In this document: one piece after another, positions 55,672 through 62,739 of the stretch
Layout of the letters: every line of letters begins with the position of its first letter
Numbering within the stretch: the first letter of the stretch is position 1
Source of the DNA: Bog-257 sp963846715
GTDB lineage: Bacteria; Acidobacteriota; Terriglobia; Terriglobales; Acidobacteriaceae
Reading direction: 5' to 3'
Length of the DNA stretch: 64,000 bases
NCBI GenBank assembly: GCA_963846715.1
Contig: CAWJXA010000008.1
Span: forward strand, 744,001 to 808,000
Position numbers and translations under genes: made by a program
The notes under the pieces: model-generated
What the model saw: only the letters and a program-made list of their open reading frames with translations
Told to the model about the DNA's origin: nothing
Database searches by the model: none

Positions 55672-55938
55672 TTAGGAATGTGACCCTTCGAAGTCGCTAT
55701 ACAACTCCTCGGTCTTGGCTGCGTCGCCTGCCGTTGCGGTTAGAAGCTCAGAAACGGCTCGAACCTCAGGAAAGGCATCCTCCAACCTGATCTTTCGATC
55801 TGACAACCGCATCGCGAGAATCGTGCGCGCCATGACTTCGGGATGGCCCGCGAGTTCTGCCGCGGCCCGCAGCGCCTTGTATTCCCTCTCGGTAATCGTG
55901 ATCAGCTTTTCCACCGTGGTTCTTCTCCCAGTCTTCAA
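55672..55938 (-). CDS. Small acidic helical protein, possible antitoxin
   Basis: 88 residues from ATG 55938, or 80 from the GTG at 55914 (VEKLITITEREYKALRAA). The beginning resembles the DNA-binding strand and helix of some antitoxins, and the rest is acidic and helical (LSDRKIRLEDAFPEVRAVSE). It sits six bases upstream of the RelE-like gene. The partner relation is inferred from order, size and spacing. Confidence 0.5.
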   Translation of the reverse strand: MKTGRRTTVEKLITITEREYKALRAAAELAGHPEVMARTILAMRLSDRKIRLEDAFPEVRAVSELLTATAGDAAKTEELYSDFEGSHS

Positions 55939-56057
55939 TGCCTAAACGTTAGCTGCGCCGCCTTGCAATGTCAATTGGCAAGTGGGCCTAACCCTATTAC
56001 CGACAACTTACATCTTCTATATCGATGCCTTAACGTGGCTACCTGATGCAGGAGAGT

Positions 56058-56474
56058 TCACTTCGCCCTGACCAGCAGCACCGGCACGCTGATGCTGTGC
56101 TGCACCCGGCTGGCGGTGGTGCCGAGAAAGATGTCGGCAAGCAGACGGTGTCCGTGGGTGCTCATGGCCACCAGGTCGCAATGTTTCTGTTGGACCCAGT
56201 TGATGATTTCTTTGTCCGGCTCCCCATAGGCCAGCTCCGCTTCTGTGGGAATGCCTGCGGATTGAAACTCCGCCTGAATTTTCTGCAGATAGGCCGTGTC
56301 TTCGGAAATCTCCGGGCTCACTGCGTCCGGGCCATAGGTCCTGGCTGCCCATCCGTCGGCTACATGCAGCAACACCAACCGGCTGTGCGCGAGTTTCGCA
56401 AGCTGTTTAATGTGTTCAATAATCGCGCGGTCAGTCGCAGTGCCGTCCAGCGTAACGAGAATGGTGTCATACAT
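56058..56474 (-). CDS. Universal stress protein (UspA family)
   Basis: 138 residues from ATG 56474: MYDTILVTLDGTATDRAII, HSRLVLLHVADGW, and the C-terminal CDLVAMSTHGHRLLADIFLG and SISVPVLLVRAK of the UspA nucleotide-binding fold. The frame is open to 56606, but the extra N-terminus is translated from an inverted-repeat element and is rejected. It follows mntH at a distance of about 120 bases in the same direction, so stress response and metal uptake may be co-regulated. Confidence 0.83.
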   Translation of the reverse strand: MYDTILVTLDGTATDRAIIEHIKQLAKLAHSRLVLLHVADGWAARTYGPDAVSPEISEDTAYLQKIQAEFQSAGIPTEAELAYGEPDKEIINWVQQKHCDLVAMSTHGHRLLADIFLGTTASRVQHSISVPVLLVRAK

Positions 56475-56497
56475 GGTTGTGCCTGGCTCTTCATTCG

Positions 56498-56574
56498 TCA
56501 ACCGCGGATAAACCCGGATTTCTTGAGCAGAATTAATTTTCGGTCCGTGTTCATCCGCGTAAACCCGTGGTTGA
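56498..56574. repeat. Short element bounded by TCAACCGCGG-type inverted arms
   Basis: The left arm 56498-56519 starts TCAACCGCGG and ends CCCGGAT. The right arm 56553-56574 in reverse complement starts TCAACCACGG and ends GCGGAT; 17 of 22 positions agree. Frames through such elements give the well-known spurious peptide wording FTRMNTDR and FIRVNPWL. It lies between uspA and mntH. The larger element at 24496-24689 has related arms. Confidence 0.55.
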
Positions 56575-56592
56575 TTTCCCTCTTGGTCCTTT

Positions 56593-58017
56593 TCATCCAC
56601 CGGCAATGACCCGCCACGCAGCCTTCAGCGAGTCCGGCAGGCCATAAATATCCATTACGGTGATCAGAATTGCGCTCCCCCAGCCGGCCATCAACAGAAA
56701 CCATCCGTTCTTCCAGGCTCCCATTCGCTTACGGGAACTGGTGAACTGCAGAAGGGGAAACATGGCGAATGGAAGCTGCAACGCCAGCACCACCTGACTG
56801 AGGATCAGCAAATCCGTGACGCTGCTGTCACCGCGCACTCCAATAATCAACACCGCCGGCAGGATGGCTAACGTGCGCGTGATAAGCCTCCGCAGCCATG
56901 GCTTGATCCGCCAATGCATGAAGCCTTCCATCACCACTTGCCCGGCCAGCGTGCCGGTGATGGTGCTGCTTTGGCCGCTGGCCAGCAGTGCCACCGCAAA
57001 CAGCGTGCTGGCGGCAGCCGTTCCCAGCAATGGAGCCAGCGTCAGGTAAGCAACTCGAATCCAATCGCTGTCCGCGCTAAACCTGACGACCTGCCCGCTG
57101 GTTACGGTCACGCTCTCTTTCCCGAAAAACACCATGGCGGCCAGCACCATGATTGCCGCGTTGACGAAGAAAGCGACGGTAAGCGCGACGGTCGAGTCGA
57201 TCGTATTGAAGCGGACCGCGCGTCGCATGGACGGCTCGTCCTTTTGCAACTTGCGGCTCTGCACCAGAGCCGAGTGCAAGTACAGATTATGCGGCATAAC
57301 GGTCGCGCCAATGATTCCGACGGCGACGTACAACATTCCCGCTTCCCGCAAGTATGGAGAAACCAGGGCCCGGCCCATTTCCAGGAAACTCGGCTGCGTT
57401 TGCGGCAGAACGAAAATCTCGATGAAGTAGCACGCACTGATGGTCGCGATCAGCAAGACGACGATGGCTTCGATGGTGCGCATGCCAAACCGCTGCAAGA
57501 CCAGCAGAAGCAACACGTCCACCCCGGTGATGATGACGGCCCAGAGCAGCGGGATGTGGAACAGCAAGTTGAGGGCAACCGCACTGCCCAATACTTCAGC
57601 CAAATCGCAAGCGCCAATCGCCACTTCGCTCATTAGCCAATTGGGCCAGCGGGTCCACTTGGGATACCAGTCGCGGCAGCATTGGGCCAGGTCCTTCCCG
57701 GTCACGACTCCCAGGCGCGCCGAAATTACTTGCATGAAAATAGCCATCAGGCTGGCCAGTCCCACCACCCACAGAAGCCCGTATTTGAATTGGGCGCCGC
57801 CTTGCAGGTCCGTCCCCCAGTTGCCGGGATCCATGTAGCCAACACTCACCAGGATGGCCGGACCCACGAAGGCCCGCCACTGCGGCCAGAACCCAGCCTC
57901 ATGGTGAGGGACGTTGACGGTGCTGTGCATCCCCTCCAGCGACACGTGCTTGAGGTCGGCAGCGCCTGCTGCAATTGCCGGCGCAATCTGCGGGCTGCGC
58001 GGTGATCGGGGTTTCAT
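56593..58017 (-). CDS. mntH: Nramp-family divalent metal transporter
   Basis: 474 residues with eleven or so membrane helices. The two unwound-helix motifs that bind the metal are present: DPGNWGTDL in helix 1 and MPHNLYLHSAL in helix 6. SGQSSTITGTLAGQVVMEGF is also typical of the family. It imports manganese or iron with protons. ATG 58017 is chosen over the TTG at 58023. It is divergent from purD. Confidence 0.9.
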   Translation of the reverse strand: MKPRSPRSPQIAPAIAAGAADLKHVSLEGMHSTVNVPHHEAGFWPQWRAFVGPAILVSVGYMDPGNWGTDLQGGAQFKYGLLWVVGLASLMAIFMQVISARLGVVTGKDLAQCCRDWYPKWTRWPNWLMSEVAIGACDLAEVLGSAVALNLLFHIPLLWAVIITGVDVLLLLVLQRFGMRTIEAIVVLLIATISACYFIEIFVLPQTQPSFLEMGRALVSPYLREAGMLYVAVGIIGATVMPHNLYLHSALVQSRKLQKDEPSMRRAVRFNTIDSTVALTVAFFVNAAIMVLAAMVFFGKESVTVTSGQVVRFSADSDWIRVAYLTLAPLLGTAAASTLFAVALLASGQSSTITGTLAGQVVMEGFMHWRIKPWLRRLITRTLAILPAVLIIGVRGDSSVTDLLILSQVVLALQLPFAMFPLLQFTSSRKRMGAWKNGWFLLMAGWGSAILITVMDIYGLPDSLKAAWRVIAGG

Positions 58018-58084
58018 GCTCAAAGTTCACCGAATCCGGAAGCTAAAGTATAGCGGCACGGTGCGCTCAATTCTCGTGCGGAGT

Positions 58085-58113
58085 TTGACATCGAGCGCAT
58101 CGCACCCTACTCT
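58085..58113 (+). promoter_or_regulatory. Candidate promoter of purD
   Basis: TTGACA (58085-58090), seventeen bases, then TACTCT (58108-58113), ending 56 bases before the purD start. The -35 box is perfect and the -10 box matches in four of six positions. Confidence 0.5.
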
Positions 58114-58169
58114 TTTCTTTCGCTCCGCGTCTAATTCTCGCCAGCACATGGTCGTGCGGAACAGGTTCC

Positions 58170-59456
58170 ATGAAGGTCCTCGTCCTGGGTAGCGGTGGTC
58201 GCGAGCACGCGCTCGTATGGAAGCTGCGGCAGTCCCCGCGGGTCACGAAGCTGTACTGCGCCCCGGGCAACGGTGGCATTGCCGCTGACGCCGAGTGTGT
58301 TGCCGCCGACCTCAAGAGCCTGGAATCGATGGTGCAGCTGGCCGGCAGGCTGAATCCTGACGTCACCGTGGTCGGCCCTGAGCTGCCGCTGACGCTCGGC
58401 GTGGTGGACGAATTTCAGAGGCGCGGCTGGCCTGTCTTCGGACCCACCCGCGCTGCGGCCCAACTCGAATCCAGCAAGAGCTTCGCCAAGGAGTTCATGC
58501 AGCGCCATCGCATTCCCACGGCAAAATATTCAGTATGTACCAGCAAAGACGGGGTTCGCGAGGCGCTCAAGCTCTTTCATACTCCTATCGTAGTAAAAGC
58601 CGATGGCCTGGCCGCCGGCAAGGGCGTCGTCATCGCCCAGACCAAGGACGAAGCGCAGCGCGTGGCCGAAGACATGCTCAGCGGCAAGATGCTGGGCGAA
58701 GCTGGATCGCGCGTGGTGCTCGAGGAATGCCTGCAGGGTGAGGAGCTGTCATTCCTCGTCATGAGCGACGGCGAGCGCGTGGTTCCGCTGGTCGCAGCGC
58801 AAGACCACAAACGCATTGCCGACGACGATCAGGGTGCCAACACCGGCGGCATGGGCGCCTATTCGACCGACCAGATGGTCGACGCTCAGATGCGCGACTG
58901 GCTGGTGGCTCACATCGCGCGCCCGGTCATCGCCGGTATGCGGGCCGAGGGCGCGGAATATAAAGGCATTCTCTACTGCGGCATCATGATGACGGCGCGC
59001 GGGCCCATGGTGTTAGAGTTCAACTGCCGCTTCGGCGATCCCGAGACCCAGCCGATCATGATGCGCATGGAAAGCGACCTGCTCGAAGCCATCGAAGCCT
59101 CCATCGAGGGTCGGGTAAGCGAAGGCGATTTCCGCTGGACTCGTGATCCCGCGGTTTGCGTCGTTATGGCGTCGGGCGGGTATCCCGGGGCGTTCGAGGC
59201 CGGCAAACTGATCACAGGCTTGGGTGAAGCTGAGCGCATCTATGGAGTGAAGGTCTTCCATGCCGGTACCAGTCTTCGCGACGGGGCGTATTACACCTCG
59301 GGCGGACGCGTGCTGGGCGTGACTGCGCGCGGGAGCGATCTGCCCGACGCGGTGGAGCGGGCTTACGACGCAGTCATGAAGGTTCGTTTCGACGGCATGC
59401 ACTACCGCAAAGACATCGCCGCCAGAGGACTGAAACATTTGCGCGCAGGAAAGTAA
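58170..59456 (+). CDS. purD: Phosphoribosylamine-glycine ligase
   Basis: 428 residues, the usual length. It begins MKVLVLGSGGREHALVWKL. ATP-grasp motifs follow: VVKADGLAAGKGVVIAQ, CLQGEELSFLVMSDGE, DHKRIADDDQGANTGGMGAY and GPMVLEFNCRFGDPETQ. It is the second step of purine synthesis, joining glycine to phosphoribosylamine in the cytoplasm. purE follows in the same direction after a repeat element, and the two may be one transcript. Confidence 0.94.
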   Translation: MKVLVLGSGGREHALVWKLRQSPRVTKLYCAPGNGGIAADAECVAADLKSLESMVQLAGRLNPDVTVVGPELPLTLGVVDEFQRRGWPVFGPTRAAAQLESSKSFAKEFMQRHRIPTAKYSVCTSKDGVREALKLFHTPIVVKADGLAAGKGVVIAQTKDEAQRVAEDMLSGKMLGEAGSRVVLEECLQGEELSFLVMSDGERVVPLVAAQDHKRIADDDQGANTGGMGAYSTDQMVDAQMRDWLVAHIARPVIAGMRAEGAEYKGILYCGIMMTARGPMVLEFNCRFGDPETQPIMMRMESDLLEAIEASIEGRVSEGDFRWTRDPAVCVVMASGGYPGAFEAGKLITGLGEAERIYGVKVFHAGTSLRDGAYYTSGGRVLGVTARGSDLPDAVERAYDAVMKVRFDGMHYRKDIAARGLKHLRAGK

Positions 59457-59496
59457 TCGTGCGCCGGAACGATGGAACCTGTTGCGCAAAATGAAA

Positions 59497-59575
59497 GCCC
59501 GCAGGGCGACATAATATTAGCCCAGGGCGTGAGCCCTGGGTGAAGTGGAAAAAATCAACGAGTCCCTTCGGGGAC
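59497..59575 (+). repeat. Three-hairpin palindromic repeat, copy h, between purD and purE
   Basis: GCCC-GCA-GGGC (59497-59507), GACATAATATTAG, CCCAGGGC-GTGA-GCCCTGGG (59521-59540), about 21 bases, GTCCC-TTCG-GGGAC (59562-59575), then GACA. The linker AATATTAGCCCAG is shared with the copy inside rnr. It lies in the purD-purE gap, and its last hairpin is 33 bases before the purE start. Confidence 0.75.
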
Positions 59576-59607
59576 GACAGAAAGGTTCATCGCAGAAGAT
59601 CCCCAAC

Positions 59608-60114
59608 ATGGCTAATCCTCTAGTTTCCATCGTCATGGGCAGCGACTCCGACCTCGACATCATGAACGAGGCCGCGAAGGCGCTCGCCGAGTTCGGCATC
59701 GCGTATGAAATCGACATCACCTCGGCGCATCGCTCGCCGGCGCGCACCAGCGAGTATTCGCGCGGGCTGAAGGCGCGCGGGGTGAAAGTGGTCATCGCCG
59801 GAGCAGGTGGGGCAGCGCATCTGGCGGGCGTCATCGCTGCCGAAACTACGTTGCCGGTCATTGCTGTGCCGATCCCCTCGACCGCACTGCTGGGACTGGA
59901 TTCTCTGCTGGCCATGGTGCAGATGCCGGCCGGAATCCCCGTCGCCACCGTCGCCATCGGCAAGCCTGGCGCCACCAATGCAGGCATTCTCGCCGCCCAG
60001 ATGATTGGCCTGTTCGATGCCAATGTCGCGAAAAAACTCGAAGGCCACAAACGTAAGCTGGCCGAAGGCGTAGAAACGAAATCGCGCAAGCTGAAGGAGA
60101 GTCAGACGGGCTGA
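59608..60114 (+). CDS. purE: N5-carboxyaminoimidazole ribonucleotide mutase
   Basis: 168 residues from ATG 59608: MANPLVSIVMGSDSDLDIMN with the signature MGSDSD, then ITSAHRSPART and AGAGGAAHLAGVIAAETTLP, VIAVPIPSTALLGLDSLL and KPGATNAGILAAQMI. It moves the carboxyl group in the purine pathway. The frame is open upstream to 59545, but that part is translated repeat and is rejected as coding. Confidence 0.94.
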   Translation: MANPLVSIVMGSDSDLDIMNEAAKALAEFGIAYEIDITSAHRSPARTSEYSRGLKARGVKVVIAGAGGAAHLAGVIAAETTLPVIAVPIPSTALLGLDSLLAMVQMPAGIPVATVAIGKPGATNAGILAAQMIGLFDANVAKKLEGHKRKLAEGVETKSRKLKESQTG

Positions 60115-60447
60115 GCACGGCATCTTGCTTGTGTAATGGCCTGTGGCTGTTGAAAAACCCGCGCACTGAGTTTGTGCTGAAAAATCGACGCGCTAGGATG
60201 CCCTATAACCGATTTTCTCGGATCCCGTATACATTTCTGATCATCTCTTTTGGGCCGCTTTTGCGTAAAACGGAGTTTTTCAACAGCCACGCCTGTGTAC
60301 AACAACGACCACTGAGTCGGGCCGTACCTAGCGTATTTCACTAGGGTTTTACTCCTTGCATACTGATAGTGCCGTAACGCTGTTGCAGCCACCTTCACGG
60401 AAGATGGTACCGGCCCTAGAACGAATTCTGCTTAAGGAGGACTATCC
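60115..60447. other. Intergenic region with a MITE-like element
   Basis: No gene in about 330 bases. It is mostly filled by the inverted-repeat element at 60143-60290. GGAGG lies just before the next start codon. Confidence 0.5.
60143..60290. mobile_element. MITE-like element with 16-bp perfect terminal inverted repeats
   Basis: GTGGCTGTTGAAAAAC at 60143-60158 and its exact reverse complement at 60275-60290 bound 148 bases without a gene. Ends with CTGTTGAAAAA are known from several full-size insertion sequences, so this may be a non-autonomous derivative moved by a transposase elsewhere. No clear target duplication was found, so age and family are open. Confidence 0.6.
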
Positions 60448-61710
60448 ATGCGAGGCAAAAGAGTTTTCGTTGGATTGAGGGCCTTGGCGATCTTTGCTTT
60501 GACCCTGTCGATGACGAACACCTGGGCGGCTGTCCACTGGAACGAGAAGGTGTTGCATAACTTTAACAATGACGGCTCGGACGGGCAGTCGCCTTCATCC
60601 ACTTTGGTCATCGATGCCGCCGGTAATCTTTACGGCACGGCCGAACGTGGCGGCACTTACAACCACGGGATGGTGTTCGAGTTGTCGCCCGCTCCGGACC
60701 GGGGTTGGACGGAGACGGTGTTGCACAGCTTCAACGGTACAGACGGAGGGGTTCCCGCAGCCGGTCTGACCTTCGATGCCGCTGGCAATCTTTACGGCAC
60801 GACCGTATATAGTGACGTGTTTGAGCTGTCGCCCAACGAAGGCGCGGGCTGGACATATACGGTGCTGCATGAGTTCGATGGTGGCAACGACGGATTGAAT
60901 CCCGGCGGCAGCCTGATCTTCGATGCCGCCGGGAATCTTTACGGTACGACCGGCCATGGCGGCCTTTACTGTTCTACTCTCGGTGGCTGTGGGACGGTGT
61001 TCGAGTTGTCGCCCGCAGGCGGCGGTACCTGGACGGAGAAGGTGCTGCATAGTTTCGGCAATGGCACGGACGGTTTTGTTCCGGAGAGCAACCTGACATT
61101 CGATGGCGCCGGCAATCTCTACGGCACCACCCTCGCGGGTGGAGTTTATGACAACGGGATAGTTTTTGAATTGACACCCACTGAGGGCGGTAACTGGACC
61201 GAGACGGTGCTATACAGCTTCGGACCCGTACCGGATGGAGAAAAACCTTATTCGGGCTTAACCTTCGATGCCGCGGGGAATCTTTACGGCACGACCAATC
61301 TTGGCGGCACTAACAACGAAGGGGCGCTGTTCGAGCTGTCTCCAAGTGGTAGTGGCAGCTGGACAGAGACGGTGGTACACAGTTTCGGCAACGGCACGGA
61401 TGGGGCCCGTCCCTACCTCGGCGGCCTGATCTTCGATACCGCCGGCAACCTCTACGGCATGACCGCCTATGGCGGCGATGCTGACGGAGGAACGGTGTTT
61501 GAGCTTTCGCCTAATGGGAATGGGGGCTGGACGGAAACGGTTTTGTATAGCTTCGACAGATTTGTGAATCCTATGGCTGGCGTGACCTTCGATGCCGTTG
61601 GCAATCTGTATGGTACGACGCAGTTCGGCGGTGCCTACGGCTACGGGACGGTTTTCGAGCTGTCGCCCATCTATCCGTGTATCAGATGTAATGGCGCTGG
61701 CCTTCGATGA
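60448..61710 (+). CDS. Secreted protein of GloVer tandem repeats
   Basis: 420 residues. A signal peptide (LRALAIFALTLSMTNTWA) is followed by about eight units of 45 residues, each with 'LTFDAAGNLYGTT...GGT...GTVFELSP...GGWTETVLHSF'. This is the choice-of-anchor tandem repeat called GloVer, abundant in Acidobacteriota. The protein is probably a surface propeller or adhesin-like filament; no sorting tail is seen, and it ends shortly after the last repeat (CIRCNGAGLR). AAGGAGG lies eight bases before the ATG. Confidence 0.85.
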   Translation: MRGKRVFVGLRALAIFALTLSMTNTWAAVHWNEKVLHNFNNDGSDGQSPSSTLVIDAAGNLYGTAERGGTYNHGMVFELSPAPDRGWTETVLHSFNGTDGGVPAAGLTFDAAGNLYGTTVYSDVFELSPNEGAGWTYTVLHEFDGGNDGLNPGGSLIFDAAGNLYGTTGHGGLYCSTLGGCGTVFELSPAGGGTWTEKVLHSFGNGTDGFVPESNLTFDGAGNLYGTTLAGGVYDNGIVFELTPTEGGNWTETVLYSFGPVPDGEKPYSGLTFDAAGNLYGTTNLGGTNNEGALFELSPSGSGSWTETVVHSFGNGTDGARPYLGGLIFDTAGNLYGMTAYGGDADGGTVFELSPNGNGGWTETVLYSFDRFVNPMAGVTFDAVGNLYGTTQFGGAYGYGTVFELSPIYPCIRCNGAGLR

Positions 61711-61817
61711 GGTCCATGTCGGCCAAGTGAGTGTTTTCTTGGGATAACTATTGATAAATCGCCATTACACAAGTAATGCAGAGCATGGGCGAGGGGCGCG
61801 ATCCAAAAACCTGTCTC

Positions 61818-62702
61818 TTAAACCTTCAACGACTTCAGATACTCCCGAAACTCTCCTCCGAGGTCTTCGCGCTGCAGCGCAAACTCCACGGTCGCTTTCA
61901 AGAATCCCAGCTTGTCTCCGGTATCGTGCCGCTTGCCTTCGAAGGTGTATCCGTAGATCTTTTCTTTCTTCAGCAGCTGCTTCAGGCCGTCGGTAAGCTG
62001 CAACTCACCGCCCGCGCCCAAGCCTGTTGAATCCAGCATCTCGAAGATTGCCGGCGTCAGAATATACCGCCCGATAATCGCCAGGTTCGAGGGCGCATCT
62101 TCCGGCTTTGGCTTCTCCACCAGGTTCTGCACCTCGAAGAGCCTGCCATTCCACTTACCCGGCACCGGCTTGGCATCAAGCACGCCGTACGACGAGATAG
62201 CTTTGCCTTCCACTACCTGTGTCGCCAGCACGGAGCACCCCGTCTCGTTGTAGATTTCAACCATCTGCTTCAGGCAGGGTACCTTCGCATCGATAATGTC
62301 ATCGGCCAGGATCACGGCGAATGGTTCGTCACCGACTAGCTCGCGTGCCATCAAGACCGCGTGCCCCAGCCCCAGGGCTTCTTTTTGGCGGACGTAGGCG
62401 ATGTGAATCATCTCCGAAATCTGGCGGACGATAGCCAGCAGATCGGTCTTCCCGCGCTCCTCCAGCATCTTCTCCAGTTCGTAGCTCACATCGAAGTGGT
62501 CCTCGATGGCGCTTTTGCCGCGGCCGGTCACAATAATGATCTGGTCGCAGCCGGAAGCCAGCGCCTCTTCCACGCCATATTGAATGATGGGCTTGTCGAC
62601 CAGCGGCATCATCTCCTTCGGCTGCGCCTTGGTGGCCGGCAGGAAGCGTGTTCCCAGACCAGCGGCCGGGAAGACCGCCTTACAGACTTGTTTTCTTGCC
62701 AT
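61818..62702 (-). CDS. galU: UTP-glucose-1-phosphate uridylyltransferase
   Basis: 294 residues. The nucleotide-binding start is AVFPAAGLGTRFLPATKAQP, and KEMMPLVDKPIIQYGVEEA and AVILADDIIDAKVPCL follow. The C-terminal TGDKLGFLKATVEFAL is typical. The enzyme makes UDP-glucose, the sugar donor from which the SQD1-type synthase at 10222-11439 would make UDP-sulfoquinovose. It lies just upstream of convergent GloVer and downstream of the DUF885 gene. Confidence 0.93.
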   Translation of the reverse strand: MARKQVCKAVFPAAGLGTRFLPATKAQPKEMMPLVDKPIIQYGVEEALASGCDQIIIVTGRGKSAIEDHFDVSYELEKMLEERGKTDLLAIVRQISEMIHIAYVRQKEALGLGHAVLMARELVGDEPFAVILADDIIDAKVPCLKQMVEIYNETGCSVLATQVVEGKAISSYGVLDAKPVPGKWNGRLFEVQNLVEKPKPEDAPSNLAIIGRYILTPAIFEMLDSTGLGAGGELQLTDGLKQLLKKEKIYGYTFEGKRHDTGDKLGFLKATVEFALQREDLGGEFREYLKSLKV

Positions 62703-62739
62703 GAATCCTCTTCTTTTATGAGCGCACGGAGCGGGCGAC

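Noticed and set aside
56046..56609. 187-codon plus-strand frame opposite uspA
   Set aside because: Its end (FIRVNPWL) is the known spurious translation of an intergenic repeat, and the rest is antisense to UspA.
59545..59607. N-terminal extension of purE
   Set aside because: It is translated repeat sequence; PurE proteins begin just before the MGSDSD motif, which ATG 59608 satisfies.
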